Below are positions 52,582-62,965 of a stretch of 64,000 nt of DNA, piece by piece. The notes under the pieces are model-generated. The model was given only the letters and a program-made list of their open reading frames with translations, was not told the DNA's origin and did no database searches. The stretch comes from Alphaproteobacteria bacterium. GTDB lineage: Bacteria; Pseudomonadota; Alphaproteobacteria; DSM-16000; Inquilinaceae. The DNA lies in the NCBI GenBank assembly GCA_028284045.1, contig JANQSN010000058.1, positions 124,001-188,000 on the forward strand, in the 5' to 3' direction. A program made the position numbers and the translations under genes. Within the stretch, counting starts at the first letter, position 1. Each line of letters starts with the position of its first letter.

Positions 52582-55350
52582 TCAGACGGCGCCGTGGCAG
52601 TGCTTGAACTTGCGCCCCGAGCCGCAGGGGCACGGCGCATTGCGCGGCACCTTGCCCCAGGTCTCCGGATCGGCCGGATCGATGGTGGCCACGCCGGCCG
52701 CGCCGCGGCGCACCGGCTGCGGCCGTTCTCCCGCCGCTGCGGTGCCGCCGGCGCCGGGGGCCGGCTTGTCCAGTCGCGGCCCGGCCGCGTCGGCCGCCAG
52801 CGCGGGATCCAGCCGACCTTCGCTGGCCTGCTGCGCCAGATTGGTAAGCTGCTGGCGCAGATCGTCCATCGTGACCGGCCGGAACTCGGTCGTCGCCAGC
52901 ATCGAGGTCACCTGCTCGCGCAGCCGGGCCAGGAAGCCCTGGAAGATCTCGAATGCCTCCGACTGGTATTCGCGCAGCGGATCGCGTTGGCCGTAGGCGC
53001 GGAGCTGAATGCCCTGACGCAGATGATCGAGCAGCAGCAGATGTTCGCGCCAATGGGTGTCGAGCACCCGCAGCAGCACCTGCTTTTCCGCCGCGCGCAT
53101 CATTTCCGGCCCGTGCTGTGCCGCCTTCTCGGCCATGCGCTGGTCCAGCGCGGTGGCGACGCGTTCCTCGATCTCCGGCTCGGCGATCCCTTCCTCGCGC
53201 GCCCAGTCGGCGATCGGCAGATCGAGCCCGAGCTTGGTGCTGCACGCCCGGGTCAGCCCGTCGACGTCCCATTTCTCGGCATAGGAGTTAGGCGGGATCG
53301 CCGCCGTGACCATGTCCGACAGCACCTCCTGGCGCATGTCGGCGATCATCGGCTGGACGTCGTCGGCGGCCATGATCTCGCGCCGCTGCTCGTAGACGAC
53401 GCGGCGCTGATCGTTCATCACGTTATCGAAACGGAGCAGGTTCTTGCGGATCTCGAAGTTGCGCGCCTCGACCTTCGACTGCGCCCGCTCCAGCGCCTTG
53501 CTGATCCACGGATGGACGATCGCTTCGCCTTCGTCGAGGCCGAGCTTGCGCAGCATGCTGTCCAGCCGTTCCGGCGCGAAGATCCGCATCAGGTCGTCCT
53601 GCAACGACAAGAAGAAGCAGGAGCGCCCCGGATCGCCCTGGCGGCCGGAGCGGCCGCGGAGCTGGTTGTCGATCCGCCGGCTTTCGTGCCGTTCGGTGCC
53701 GACGACGCACAGCCCGCCGGCCTCGATGACCGTCTGGCGCCGCTCGGCGATCTCGCGCCGGATCTCCTCTTCCTTGCGCGCGCGCACGGCCGGATCCTCG
53801 ATCGGCTCCGCCTCCGTCTTCAGGCGCATCTGCAGATTGCCGCCAAGCTGAATGTCGGTGCCGCGGCCGGCCATGTTGGTCGCGATGGTGACGGCCCCGG
53901 GTTCGCCCGCCCGGGCGATGATCATCGCCTCTTGCTCGTGATGGCGGGCGTTCAGGACGTTGTGCGGGATGCGCAGGCCCTTCAGTCGGGTGGAGAGCTG
54001 CTCGGACTTCTCGATGGAGACGGTGCCGACCAGGGTCGGCTGGCCGCGCTGATGGCAGTCGCCGATCAACTCCAGGATCGCCTTGAATTTTTCGTCGGTG
54101 GTCCGATAGACCTCGTCGTCCTCGTCGGTCCGGTTGACCGAGACATTGGTCGGGATCTCGACCACCTCCAGCCCGTAGATCTCGGCGAATTCCGGCGCCT
54201 CGGTCATCGCCGTGCCGGTCATGCCGGCGAGCTTGGGGTAGAGGCGGAAATAGTTCTGGAAGGTGATCGACGCGAAGGTCTGGGTCTCGCGTTGGATCGG
54301 CACGCCCTCGCGCGCCTCCAGCGCCTGGTGCAGCCCTTCTGAGAAGCGCCGTCCCTCCATCATACGGCCGGTGAACTCGTCGATGATGACGACTCGGCCG
54401 TCCTTGACGATGTAGTCGCGGTCGCGCTGGAACAGCTTGTGCGCCCTCAGTGACTGGGTGGCGTGGTGCAGGAGCGGGATGTTGGCGGCGTCGTAGAGGC
54501 TGCCCTCCTGAAGCATGCCGCTCTCGCGCAACAGCACCTCCAGCGTCTCCTGGCCTTCCTCGGTCAGCGTGACGGTGCGCTGCTTCTCGTCGAGCTCGAA
54601 GTCGTCGTCGGCCAGCTTGGGGATCAGGCCGTTGACGCTGGTATAGAGCTCGGAGGAGGTCTGCGCCGGGCCGGAGATGACCAAGGGCGTGCGCGCCTCG
54701 TCGATCAGGATGCTGTCGACCTCGTCGACGATGGCGTAGTGGAACGGCCGCTGGACCATCTCCTCCAGGCGCGGCTTCATGTTGTCGCGCAGATAGTCGA
54801 AGCCCAGCTCGTTATTGGTGCCGTAGGTGACGTCGGCGGCGTAGGCCCGACGGCGCTCGGCGTCGTCCAGCCCGTGCACGATGCAGCCGACGGTGAGGCC
54901 GAGATACTCGTAGACCCGGCCCATCCAGGCGGCGTCGCGCTGGGCCAGATAGTCGTTGACCGTGACCACGTGGCAGCCCTGGCCGGACAGCGCGTTCAGG
55001 TAGATCGGCAAGGTGGCGACGAGGGTCTTGCCCTCGCCGGTCTTCATCTCGGCGATCTTGCCTTCGTGCAGGACGATGGCGCCGACGATCTGGACGTCGA
55101 ACGGGCGCAGGCCGAGCACCCGGTCCGCCGCCTCGCGCGCCGTGGCGAAGGCCTCCACCAGCAGGTCGTCGACCGTCTCGCCATCGGCGAGGCGCTGGCG
55201 GAACCGCGCCGTCTGACCGCGCAGATCCTCGTCGCTCATCGCCTTCATGCGGTCGGCGAGTGCACCGATCTCCGCCGCGCGGCGGCCGAGCTGCTTGACC
55301 GTGCGGTCGTTGGGCGTGCCAAAGAGTTTGCGAGCGATCGCGCCGAGCAT
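52582..55350 (-). CDS. secA: Preprotein translocase ATPase SecA
   Basis: The start at 55350 ([20 protein letters not shown]) gives 922 residues. It has the Walker A ([20 protein letters not shown]), the [15 protein letters not shown] Walker [27 protein letters not shown] and the [18 protein letters not shown] region. It ends with the zinc-binding tail ([17 protein letters not shown]). The motor pushes preproteins through SecYEG. Downstream on the minus strand is the histidine kinase. The gene is preceded by 284 bases with no further gene. Confidence 0.98.
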   Translation of the reverse strand: MLGAIARKLFGTPNDRTVKQLGRRAAEIGALADRMKAMSDEDLRGQTARFRQRLADGETVDDLLVEAFATAREAADRVLGLRPFDVQIVGAIVLHEGKIAEMKTGEGKTLVATLPIYLNALSGQGCHVVTVNDYLAQRDAAWMGRVYEYLGLTVGCIVHGLDDAERRRAYAADVTYGTNNELGFDYLRDNMKPRLEEMVQRPFHYAIVDEVDSILIDEARTPLVISGPAQTSSELYTSVNGLIPKLADDDFELDEKQRTVTLTEEGQETLEVLLRESGMLQEGSLYDAANIPLLHHATQSLRAHKLFQRDRDYIVKDGRVVIIDEFTGRMMEGRRFSEGLHQALEAREGVPIQRETQTFASITFQNYFRLYPKLAGMTGTAMTEAPEFAEIYGLEVVEIPTNVSVNRTDEDDEVYRTTDEKFKAILELIGDCHQRGQPTLVGTVSIEKSEQLSTRLKGLRIPHNVLNARHHEQEAMIIARAGEPGAVTIATNMAGRGTDIQLGGNLQMRLKTEAEPIEDPAVRARKEEEIRREIAERRQTVIEAGGLCVVGTERHESRRIDNQLRGRSGRQGDPGRSCFFLSLQDDLMRIFAPERLDSMLRKLGLDEGEAIVHPWISKALERAQSKVEARNFEIRKNLLRFDNVMNDQRRVVYEQRREIMAADDVQPMIADMRQEVLSDMVTAAIPPNSYAEKWDVDGLTRACSTKLGLDLPIADWAREEGIAEPEIEERVATALDQRMAEKAAQHGPEMMRAAEKQVLLRVLDTHWREHLLLLDHLRQGIQLRAYGQRDPLREYQSEAFEIFQGFLARLREQVTSMLATTEFRPVTMDDLRQQLTNLAQQASEGRLDPALAADAAGPRLDKPAPGAGGTAAAGERPQPVRRGAAGVATIDPADPETWGKVPRNAPCPCGSGRKFKHCHGAV

Positions 55351-55634
55351 CCATGCCCTCCAGCAAGGCTGGGGTGGTCCGGTTCCGGTGTGTGGCCGGC
55401 CGATTTTCGTGGCCCGCCGGACGGCAACGCCGGCGGCGCCGGCGGTCGACCGGCGATCTACCGCATCCCGACCGGCCGGCCGAACCGTCGGCACGAGAGC
55501 TTGCGCTCCCGCCCACCGCGCCCCCGTGGTTTGCCCAGCAAAACAGGGGCCGGGGCGCGATCCGCCGCGACCGTTCAGACATAGGATCTGCCACGGGGGG
55601 TGTCAACGCGCGGGCGGGCGGTCGGTCGGGCGGT

Positions 55635-56375
55635 TCAGGCGCTGCGGCCGGCCGCGTTCAGCTCCTCCTGCAGCACCCGCAGCCGGGCTTCGGTCTCCAG
55701 CACGTCGTGTCCGCTCGCCCGGCGCCGCGCGTGCAGGTCGCGGGTCAGGCGGTCGATCACGGCGATCGCCTGGCGGGTCAGGGCGGGGTCGGCGGCATCG
55801 TCCTCCTGCAGGGCGAGCAGCGTCACCAGGACCGCTTCGACGGAGGTGAGCTGGCGGGTCAGCGCGCGCTGCAGGCGATGCATCGGCCGGGGGGCCGCCG
55901 CCAGGCGGGCGGCGAAGGGGTCGGCCGCGGCCACCAACGCCGCGACCGAGCGGGCCAGCGCCGGATCGCGCATCGTCCGGCCGGCGCGCGCCAGCCGGTC
56001 CAGCCGCGCTGCCGTGGCCGCCACCGGGTCGGTCAGGGCGGCGGCGGCGGCGATTTCCCGGCGCATCGCCGCGGCGGAGGCATAGACGTCCGGGTCGACG
56101 GCGTCGGCCGCCCCGGTCGCCCCTGCCGCCGGTCCGCCGTCGGTCACTGCCGGGCGCGGCTGTAGGACGTCGCGCAAGCCTCCCAGGAAGCGGGTGCCCG
56201 CCTGGACCAGCCGGCTGACGCCGGCGAAGGTGAGGCCGATCAGGAAGGCCAGGCCGCCGAGCGTGCCGGCGACGATCGCCACCCAGGTTCCGGCGAAGCG
56301 CGCCAACGCCCAGACGGCGAGCACGATCAGGACGGCGGCCAGGGCCGCCCGCAGGCCGGCGCCGAGCAGCGACAT
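55635..56375 (-). CDS. Unknown membrane protein
   Basis: The 246-residue product begins with two close hydrophobic helices (AALAAVLIVLAVWALARFAG and VAIVAGTLGGLAFLIGLTFAG). A long soluble, alanine-rich helical region follows (DPVAATAARLDRLARAGRTM, ALTRQLTSVEAVLVTLLALQED), ending in a charged helix. No family is recognised. It lies between uspA and secA on the same strand, 51 bases after uspA. A cytoplasmic helical domain anchored in the membrane seems likely. Confidence 0.65.
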   Translation of the reverse strand: MSLLGAGLRAALAAVLIVLAVWALARFAGTWVAIVAGTLGGLAFLIGLTFAGVSRLVQAGTRFLGGLRDVLQPRPAVTDGGPAAGATGAADAVDPDVYASAAAMRREIAAAAALTDPVAATAARLDRLARAGRTMRDPALARSVAALVAAADPFAARLAAAPRPMHRLQRALTRQLTSVEAVLVTLLALQEDDAADPALTRQAIAVIDRLTRDLHARRRASGHDVLETEARLRVLQEELNAAGRSA

Positions 56376-56426
56376 CGGCCGGTCTTCGCAACCGCGGCTG
56401 TGCGGCGCCCGGGGTCAGCGCCCAGG

Positions 56427-56870
56427 TCAGCGGACCACGATCACCGTGCAATGGGCGAGATTGGCGACCTTGTGGGAGACGCTGCCCAGGAGGTCGCCTT
56501 CCGGATCGCCGAGGCCGCGGGCGCCCAGAATGATCGCGCCGACGCGATGGTGGTCCGCGTACTCGACGATCGTGCGGGCCGGGCGGCCTTCACGGAACAC
56601 GGTCTCGATCTTCTTCAGGCCGGTGTCGCGGGCCTCGCGGTGGATGTCCTCGATCACCCGACGGGTGGCCGCGTCGATGTCGTAGAGCGGCTCGCCTTCC
56701 AAGTGCTCGTCGCGCAGATAGGCGCGCACGGCGTCCGGGACGGAGAAGCGCCGCGCCACATGGATCAGCGTCACCCGGCCGTCGTGATCGCGGGCGATCT
56801 TCAGCGCCGCCTCCGCCGCCTTAAGCGACATGTGCGAACCGTCGACGGGGACGAGCAGATGGCTGAACAT
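56427..56870 (-). CDS. Universal stress protein (UspA family)
   Basis: The ATG at 56870 gives a 147-residue protein. It has the alpha/beta fold of the family: [30 protein letters not shown], then [20 protein letters not shown] and the nucleotide-binding loop [31 protein letters not shown]. The last loop is a variant of the ATP-binding G-2X-G-9X-G(S/T) signature. Role in stress response is inferred. It is divergent from thyX. Confidence 0.9.
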   Translation of the reverse strand: MFSHLLVPVDGSHMSLKAAEAALKIARDHDGRVTLIHVARRFSVPDAVRAYLRDEHLEGEPLYDIDAATRRVIEDIHREARDTGLKKIETVFREGRPARTIVEYADHHRVGAIILGARGLGDPEGDLLGSVSHKVANLAHCTVIVVR

Positions 56871-57090
56871 GACGCTGCTTCTCCGCGATGCGCCGGGGGC
56901 GGATCGAATCGTCCGGCCCGGCCGCTGGGTGATGCCGCCCGCCCGTGCGGCGGACTCCGCGGCGGTTCCGCGCCACAGCTTAGGCCAGGCTTGGCGATGG
57001 TGGCGAGAGCGACGATGGTCGCCGGTAGGATTGGCCGTGCCGCCGCGCGCCCGAGCGGGGCTCGTGCCGGCGACGAGCGGAGGAGGGCCC

Positions 57091-58026
57091 ATGCAGACCA
57101 GCCGCGACGCATCCGCCGAGGACGAGGCCCCGGCGCTGCAGCCGACCGGGCGCGCCACCGTGCCGGCGCTGGAGGCGCTGCTCTACCGGCCGCTGCCGGT
57201 GCTCGACCACGGGTTCGTGCGCGTCATCGACTATATGGGCGACGATGCGGCGGTGGTGCAGGGGGCCCGCGTCAGCTACGGCCGCGGCACCAAGACGGTG
57301 TCCCAGGACCGGGCGCTGATCGCCTATCTGATGCGCCACCGCCACACCTCGCCGTTCGAGCTGTGCGAGATCAAGCTGCACGTCAAGCTGCCGATCTTCA
57401 TCGCCCGGCAGTGGATCCGCCACCGCACCGCCAATGTGAACGAGATCTCCGCCCGCTACAGCGTGCTGGACCGCGAGTTCTACATCCCCGCGCCGGACCA
57501 TCTGGCCGCGCAATCGGCCGACAACCGGCAGGGCCGCGGCGCTGTCTTGGAGGGGGCGGAGGCGGCGGATGTGCTGGACATGCTGCAGGCCGACTGCCGA
57601 CGCGCCTATCGCCATTACGAGCGGCTGATGAACCGCACCGAGGACGGCGCGGTGATCGAGGAGGGGCGCCAGGGCCTGGCGCGCGAGCTGGCCCGCATGA
57701 ACCTGACACTGAACACCTATACGCAGTGGTACTGGAAGGTCGACCTGCACAACCTGATGCATTTCCTGGCGCTGCGCGCCGACCCCCATGCGCAATACGA
57801 GATCCGCGCCTATGCCGAGGTGCTGATCGACGTGCTGCACCGCTGGGTGCCGATGACCGCCGCAGCGTTCGAGGAGTATCGCCGCGGCGCCTACGCCCTG
57901 TCGGCGACGGCCTTGGCGGTGGTGCGCCGGCTGTTGGCGGGGGAGGCGGTGACGGCGGAGACCAGCGGCCTGTCCAAGCGCGAATGGCGCGAGCTGATGA
58001 CGGCTCTGGAGCGCCCGGGGGAATAG
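57091..58026 (+). CDS. thyX: Flavin-dependent thymidylate synthase
   Basis: The ATG at 57091 with GGAGGAG just upstream gives 311 residues. The ThyX motif [15 protein letters not shown] is intact, with [55 protein letters not shown] and [18 protein letters not shown] around it. It makes dTMP from dUMP using FAD and methylene-tetrahydrofolate and releases tetrahydrofolate, so it does not need DHFR. A thyA is not visible in the window. The first 25 residues are not conserved. Confidence 0.96.
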   Translation: MQTSRDASAEDEAPALQPTGRATVPALEALLYRPLPVLDHGFVRVIDYMGDDAAVVQGARVSYGRGTKTVSQDRALIAYLMRHRHTSPFELCEIKLHVKLPIFIARQWIRHRTANVNEISARYSVLDREFYIPAPDHLAAQSADNRQGRGAVLEGAEAADVLDMLQADCRRAYRHYERLMNRTEDGAVIEEGRQGLARELARMNLTLNTYTQWYWKVDLHNLMHFLALRADPHAQYEIRAYAEVLIDVLHRWVPMTAAAFEEYRRGAYALSATALAVVRRLLAGEAVTAETSGLSKREWRELMTALERPGE

Positions 58027-58030
58027 GTTG

Positions 58031-58966
58031 CTACCCGTTAGGCCGGCGGGTCGCCAGCGCGATGCCGGTGACGATGGCGCCGGCGCCGACCCAGTGGAAC
58101 CAGGCGATCCGCTCGCCCAGGAAGATCACCGCCAGCACCGCGCCGAACAGCGGCATGAGGTGCAGGAAGACGCCGGCGCGGGCCGGCCCGACCTCGCGCA
58201 CCCCGCGGTTCCAGAAGAGATAGGCGACGACGGAGGCGAAGACCCCGACATAGCCGATTACCGCCAGGCTGGCCGGGGAGACGGCGATCCGCTCGCCGCC
58301 GGCCAGCGCGACCGCGTAGATCGGTATCTGGACGGCCACGCCGATCGCCGCCGTCGCCGTCAGCAGGACCAGCGGCGCCAACTCCGCCGGCCGGCGCATC
58401 AGCAGCACCGAGTAGACGGCCCAGCTCAGCGCCGCCGCCAGCATCCACAGATCGCCCGCATTGGCCCGGAGCGCCGTCAGCGCGCCGACATCGCCGCGGA
58501 CGATCACCACCAGCGCGCCGGCCATGGCCACCACGATGCCCAGCGCCATGCGCGGCGTGATCGTCTGGCGGAAGGCGACCCACCCCACCAGCACGATCAG
58601 CATCGGCGCTGCGGACAGCACCAGGACGGCGTTGATCGCCTGGGTCGACTGCAGCGCGGAGTAGGTGAAGAGGTGGAACCCGACGATGCCGCTGACCGCC
58701 AGCCCGGCGAGAATCCGCCAATGGGTCAGGAGCTGCCGTCGCGCCCGCCACAGCGGCCCGCCGGTCAGGACCAGCAGGATCGCCAGCGCCAGCGTCCAGC
58801 GCCAGAAGTTCAACGCGACCGGGGGCAGGGCGTCGCGCGCCGCCCGGCCGACGATGAAGTTGCCCGACCAGATCAGCGCCGTGACGGCCAGCAGCACATA
58901 GGCCGAAACCAGCTGCTGCAGCCAGCGCCGCCACCACGGCGTGGTTGGTGTCCGGCCGTCGGCCAT
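58031..58966 (-). CDS. EamA/DMT-superfamily transporter
   Basis: This 311-residue protein has ten predicted helices in two EamA repeats (LIWSGNFIVGRAARDALPPVALNFWRW and WMLAAALSWAVYSVLLMRRPAE). The ends AGVFLHLMPLFGAVLAVIFLGERIAWFHWVGAGAIVTGI are typical. It probably exports a metabolite, but substrate is unknown. It converges with thyX, the two stops being four bases apart. Confidence 0.9.
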   Translation of the reverse strand: MADGRTPTTPWWRRWLQQLVSAYVLLAVTALIWSGNFIVGRAARDALPPVALNFWRWTLALAILLVLTGGPLWRARRQLLTHWRILAGLAVSGIVGFHLFTYSALQSTQAINAVLVLSAAPMLIVLVGWVAFRQTITPRMALGIVVAMAGALVVIVRGDVGALTALRANAGDLWMLAAALSWAVYSVLLMRRPAELAPLVLLTATAAIGVAVQIPIYAVALAGGERIAVSPASLAVIGYVGVFASVVAYLFWNRGVREVGPARAGVFLHLMPLFGAVLAVIFLGERIAWFHWVGAGAIVTGIALATRRPNG

Positions 58967-59001
58967 GACGCCGCCGGCGGCGACGGTGCCGTGCCCCGTC
59001 G

Positions 59002-59559
59002 TCAGGCCGGTACGGCCGGCCGGCTTTCAGCAAGGGCCATGACACTGGCCTTGAGCGTGTATTCCGGCTGCAAGGACCACTCCTCCGGCGTGTCGATCTG
59101 GAACACGCCGAGCAGCCGGTTGACCCGCACGCCGTCGTCCGACAGCGGCATCAACAGCCGGCAATACTCCACCACATTGCCGTGATGGCTGGGAAACCGG
59201 GCCGACAGAAGATGCGGCATGGCCGACCGACGAACCGCGTCGTGCTCGGCCAGCGCGTCGGCGGCCATCTTACCCTGGAACAAGTCGCTCACCCGGCACC
59301 CCGTGACGTCACGGCCGTAAAGATTGCGCAGCCCGGTGCCGGCCAGCCGGATGACGTAGTCGTCGGCGTGGTTCCGGTCGGCCGGACAGTGCTCGTTGAT
59401 GAAGACATACGGCAGCGCGCGCACGATGGCATCCGGTGTGATGTCCCGGCGGGTCGGGGCGAGGGCGGCGCCCCGCACCGCCCGCCAATGGTCGAAGACC
59501 TGCGTCACTGCCCCCGGCGGCAGCATCGAGGCCAGCTCGTCCAAGCCGCGATAGTGCAT
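59002..59559 (-). CDS. PAS-domain protein (PAS_5 type)
   Basis: The ATG at 59559 (GAGG upstream) gives 185 residues. The sequence VFDHWRAVRGAALAPTRRDITPDAIVRALPYVFINE is the start of a stand-alone PAS_5 domain, followed by DYVIRLAGTGLRNLYGRDVTGCRVSDLF and the end VNRLLGVFQIDTPEEW. Such proteins are widespread in alphaproteobacteria and often have no output domain. A longer reading to 59730 is Pro/Arg-rich and unlikely. Ligand and partner are unknown. Confidence 0.78.
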   Translation of the reverse strand: MHYRGLDELASMLPPGAVTQVFDHWRAVRGAALAPTRRDITPDAIVRALPYVFINEHCPADRNHADDYVIRLAGTGLRNLYGRDVTGCRVSDLFQGKMAADALAEHDAVRRSAMPHLLSARFPSHHGNVVEYCRLLMPLSDDGVRVNRLLGVFQIDTPEEWSLQPEYTLKASVMALAESRPAVPA

Positions 59560-59957
59560 CAGGGGGCCTCGCGCCGGCGATCGCGCTAGCACGGGTGGAC
59601 TCCCGGTCGCGCGAGGCATCGCCGTGCGGGCGCCAGCCGGGCGGCGTAAGCCTTGGATCGAGGAATGCCGTGGATGTGGGAACGGTTGAGCAATGCGCGA
59701 AACCGGTAAAATGGGGGGACGGAAGCACATACTTTCGGGCGAGGGAGGCCATCAGCCGCAACCCAACACGATTTACCTTAGTATCTGATTTGTCCGTTGT
59801 CAGCCGGCTATCGAACACATGTGGCAAAATTCCCCACGCCCTCCGGCCCAAGAATTCCGCGAAGATGCATCGTTTTACCACAAACGAGGGCATCCGATCA
59901 CGAAATGGTGATCTGCGTCCGGTGCGGCGCCGGACAGCCGCCGCCCCTCACGCTGCG
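59560..59957. other. Intergenic region with mixed composition
   Basis: The segment 59690-59900 is AT-richer than average. Frames there are short on both strands and have no family pattern. It should hold the promoter of the PAS protein gene. No clear boxes are seen. Confidence 0.5.
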
Positions 59958-60536
59958 TCACGGACCCACCGGTCGCCCCGGTCGCGCATCGGCGACGCCG
60001 AAGTGCCGAAACACCAGATCGCGCGGATGCGGTCGGGCCGCGGTCTCGTCGAGACGGGCGCCCAAGCGTTCGGCCAGCCGGCGGGAGGGTTGGTTCTCCG
60101 GATCCACATAGCTGACCAGGGTCGCGAGTTGCCGCGCGTCCCGTGCCCAGTCGCGCAAGGCCGACGCCGCTTCAAATGCGTATCCTCGGCCTTCGGCGCT
60201 CGGATAGAGAAACCAGCCCAACTCCCACTCCGGAAACAGCGGACCGGCGTTGACCGCGACTTGCCCAAGACACGCCCCGGTCTCGCGGCAGTCCACCATC
60301 AGCGCCCCGCACCCGAAGAAATCCCATTGCGCGTGGTCGCTGCAGAACAGGCGCCAGGCCGTGTCCTTCGAGAAAGGCCCGCCCATATAGCGCGCCCGGC
60401 CGGCGCACATCAGGTCGGCATAGTCGTTCCAGTCTCCATACCGCATCGGACGGAGCGTCAGACGCGGCGTCGTGACCGTTGGAACCGTGACCGTCGGAAT
60501 CACCGGGCCGCCGGCGGCTGCCGGCCCGACACTCAC
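59958..60536 (-). CDS. GNAT family N-acetyltransferase
   Basis: The GTG at 60536 overlaps the stop of the upstream lipoprotein gene in GTGA and gives 192 residues. After TTPRLTLRPMRYGDWNDYADLM comes a GNAT core: CLGQVAVNAGPLFPEWELGWFLYPSAEGRGYAFEAASALRDWARD, then TLVSYVDPENQPSRRLAERLGARLDE. This pattern is close to RimJ-type ribosomal-protein acetyltransferases, but substrates vary widely. The first 20 residues (VIPTVTVPTVTTPR) are unusual and could be an untranslated extension if the true start is the GTG at 60503. Confidence 0.85.
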   Translation of the reverse strand: MSVGPAAAGGPVIPTVTVPTVTTPRLTLRPMRYGDWNDYADLMCAGRARYMGGPFSKDTAWRLFCSDHAQWDFFGCGALMVDCRETGACLGQVAVNAGPLFPEWELGWFLYPSAEGRGYAFEAASALRDWARDARQLATLVSYVDPENQPSRRLAERLGARLDETAARPHPRDLVFRHFGVADARPGRPVGP

Positions 60537-60778
60537 CAGGCGGTGTCGCCGAGATCGATCTGATCCTCGTCGGTCAGCGCACCGGCCGCGGCGCCGACGC
60601 CGGCACCGATCAGCCCGCCGGCCAGCGCGCCGCCCCCGCCATCGATGATGGCGCCGGCAGCGGCACCCGTCGCCCCGCCGATGGCGGCGCCGCTGAGCGC
60701 CCGATCCTGGGTCGAGGAGCCGCAGGCCCCAAGGGCGAGGCCGGCGGCGGCGAGCAGCGCGATCGTCTTCACGGACAT
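60533..60778 (-). CDS. Small glycine-zipper lipoprotein
   Basis: An 81-residue product with a lipobox, AAAGLALGACG (Cys19). The mature part is a glycine zipper: ALSGAAIGGATGAAAGAII, followed by GGLIGAGVGAAAGAL and an acidic end. The family is commonly outer-membrane or periplasmic. Its stop codon overlaps the GNAT start. Role unknown. Confidence 0.8.
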   Translation of the reverse strand: MSVKTIALLAAAGLALGACGSSTQDRALSGAAIGGATGAAAGAIIDGGGGALAGGLIGAGVGAAAGALTDEDQIDLGDTAW

Positions 60779-61045
60779 CTCTTGGGAACTCCTTGGCAGA
60801 TGTGGGGCAGATGTGGGGGAGATCGGGGCAATTGGGGATGGCCATCGGCGACGGCCGCGTGGGACTGTCCCGCGGTGGGCGAGACGATGGTCAGGATGGC
60901 GCGCCAATGCGATGGCGCCGCGGCAGCCGTAAGGTATATGCGCGTCAACACCTTGACCAAAAGCGGGCAGGGATGGCGAGCTTGCCATCCTTGTGGCCGG
61001 CGCGCGGCGCGATCGGCCGATGCACAAGCGGGATGAGGCGACGCA

Positions 61046-61909
61046 ATGGCCACCAGCCACCAGGACCCCGGATCCGGACCGCCCGTCGCCGTCCTGACCG
61101 GTGCGACCGCCGGGATCGGTCGGGCGACGGCTGAGGCGCTGGCGCGGCAGGGCTTCCGTTTGGTGCTGGTCGGCCGTGACCCGGGGCGGCTGTCCGCGGC
61201 GGCGCAGGCCTTGGCGGCGATCGGCGCCGCGACGGTGGAGACGGTGTCGGCCGATCTTTCCGTCCAGGGCGACATCCGCCGGGCCGGCGACGAGATCGGC
61301 GCGCGCCACCCCGGGCTGGACGTCCTGATCAACAATGCCGGGGCCATGTTCGGCCGGCGCGTCCTGACGGCCGACGGCGTGGAGAGCACCTTCGCCGTCA
61401 ACCATCTCGCCTATGTGCTGATGACTCGGTGTCTGGAAGGGCCGCTCCGCGCCGCCGGCGGGCGGGTCGTCTGGGTGGCCTCGGGCGCGCATCGCCGGGT
61501 CCGGTCCGCCGGCGACTGGCAGTCGACGCGCGGCTATCGGCCGATCGCCGCCTATTGCCGATCCAAGCTGGCCAACGTCATGGCCGGCTACGCCTATGCC
61601 CGCCGGCTGGCCGGCAGCGGCGTCACGCTCAACACGCTGCATCCGGGCTTCGTGCGCACCGATATCGGCACCGCGAACCGGGGCGTGCCGCGCCTGGCCT
61701 GGCGGCTCCTGATGCCGTTCGCGCTGACGCCGGAAGCGGGCGCGCGCACCAGCGTCCATCTGGCGACCGACCCGGCGGTCGCGGGCGTCACCGGCCGCTA
61801 TTTCGATCGATGCCGGCCGGCGTCCTCGTCGCCCATCGCGGGCGACGCGGCGGCCCAGGAAGCGCTGTGGCGCCTCTGCGGGGAGCTTATCGGCGAGGAC
61901 CTCGGCTGA
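61046..61909 (+). CDS. Short-chain dehydrogenase/reductase, retinol dehydrogenase-like
   Basis: The 287-residue protein has the SDR cofactor motif VLTGATAGIGRATAEALA, the NNAG motif (VLINNAGAMF), the serine region WVASGAHR and the catalytic YCRSKLANVM (YxxxK). LNTLHPGFVRTDIG follows. The layout is that of the retinol-dehydrogenase-like subgroup, but the substrate cannot be told. It stands alone and begins about 100 bases before the ABC transporter gene. Confidence 0.88.
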   Translation: MATSHQDPGSGPPVAVLTGATAGIGRATAEALARQGFRLVLVGRDPGRLSAAAQALAAIGAATVETVSADLSVQGDIRRAGDEIGARHPGLDVLINNAGAMFGRRVLTADGVESTFAVNHLAYVLMTRCLEGPLRAAGGRVVWVASGAHRRVRSAGDWQSTRGYRPIAAYCRSKLANVMAGYAYARRLAGSGVTLNTLHPGFVRTDIGTANRGVPRLAWRLLMPFALTPEAGARTSVHLATDPAVAGVTGRYFDRCRPASSSPIAGDAAAQEALWRLCGELIGEDLG

Positions 61910-62013
61910 GGAGGGGTGACAGCCGCCCGCCACCCCGGTAAATCCGAAGGATGCGAAGTGTGTGGCGGGCCGATCCCCGGTCCGTCGCCGACGGATCAGG
62001 GAGCCAATCAACA

Positions 62014-62859
62014 ATGCGGAGTCTTCTTGCCGGAACCGCGGCCGTCGCCCTCACCGCGGCCGGGTTCGTCGCCCCCCTGCTGGCCAGCGCCGAGGCTCAG
62101 GCCGACATCATGGACGAGATCCAGGAGCGCGGCGTCATCCGGGTCGGCGTCAAGGCCGACTATCCGCCCTATGGCTTCCTGGACGAGGACGGCAACATCG
62201 TCGGCATCGAGCCGGAGCTGGCGCAGGACGTCGCCGATGTGCTGGGCGTGGAGCTGGAGCTGATCCCGGTGGTCTCCTCCAACCGCATGCAGTTCCTGGA
62301 GCAGGGGCGCATCGACCTGATGATCGCCACCATGACCGACCGCATGGACCGTCGCGAGGTCGTCTATGCGGTGGAGCCGAACTACTACTCCTCCGGTACC
62401 AACGTTCTGGCACCCGCGGAAGCCGGTCTGACGGAGTGGGAAGCGCTGGACGGGCTGCCGGTCTGCGGCATCCAGGGCGCCTTCTACAACCGCCGCACGG
62501 AGGAGGATTTCGGGGCGGACATCGTCGCCTTCACCGGCACGGCGGAGGCGCTGAGCGCCCTGCAGCAGGGAAGCTGCATCGCCTTCGTCTATGACGACAG
62601 CTTCATCGTCAGCCGCTTGGGCGAAGAGGACTGGGCGGACTACGAGATGCCGCTGCCGACCATCGACGACGCGCCCTGGGCGATCGCCGTGGCGCTGGGC
62701 GAGGAGCGGTTCAATCGCTTCATGTCGGGGATGATCTTCGACTGGCACCTGTCCGGCCGCATCCTGGCGCTGGAGAGCGAGTTCGGTGTCGACAACACCC
62801 CGTTCGCCGAGCGGATGCACGAGACCTTCGTGGACATCAATCCGTCGATCGAGCGCTGA
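62014..62859 (+). CDS. Amino-acid ABC transporter, substrate-binding protein
   Basis: The ATG at 62014 (AGGGAG upstream) gives 281 residues with a signal peptide (LLAGTAAVALTAAGFVAPLLASA). The mature part fits the polar amino-acid family: IQERGVIRVGVKADYPPYGF, then EPELAQDVADVLGVELELIPV, RIDLMIATMTDRMDRREV and AWAIAVALGEERFNRFMSGM. It lies upstream of two permease genes in the same orientation. A hairpin at 62904 separates it from them, which commonly gives more binding protein than permease. Amino acid specificity is unknown. Confidence 0.92.
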   Translation: MRSLLAGTAAVALTAAGFVAPLLASAEAQADIMDEIQERGVIRVGVKADYPPYGFLDEDGNIVGIEPELAQDVADVLGVELELIPVVSSNRMQFLEQGRIDLMIATMTDRMDRREVVYAVEPNYYSSGTNVLAPAEAGLTEWEALDGLPVCGIQGAFYNRRTEEDFGADIVAFTGTAEALSALQQGSCIAFVYDDSFIVSRLGEEDWADYEMPLPTIDDAPWAIAVALGEERFNRFMSGMIFDWHLSGRILALESEFGVDNTPFAERMHETFVDINPSIER

Positions 62860-62903
62860 CGCTCAAGCGGACGCGTGCATCGTCGCGCCATTCGCGAGGG
62901 GAT

Positions 62904-62931
62904 GAGGGAGGTCCCGTAGCGGGCCTCCCTC
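62904..62931 (+). terminator. Hairpin between binding-protein and permease genes
   Basis: GAGGGAGG-T-CCCG pairs with CGGG-CCTCCCTC with one bulged base. No T-run follows, so it may be an RNA-stabilising or partial-termination stem that sets different levels for the binding protein and the permeases. Confidence 0.6.
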
Positions 62932-62965
62932 CGTCGTTGGCGCGCGCCGGATCGTCGGGGGCGGC

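Noticed and set aside
59309-59893. A 194-codon minus-strand frame overlapping the PAS gene
   Set aside because: It is read in a different frame from the recognisable PAS domain, and its second half is Arg/Pro-rich shadow sequence.
60797-60818. Two 11-bp direct repeats (CAGATGTGGGG) upstream of the glycine-zipper lipoprotein
   Set aside because: Only two perfect copies of a low-complexity word. Probably slippage, with no sign of function.
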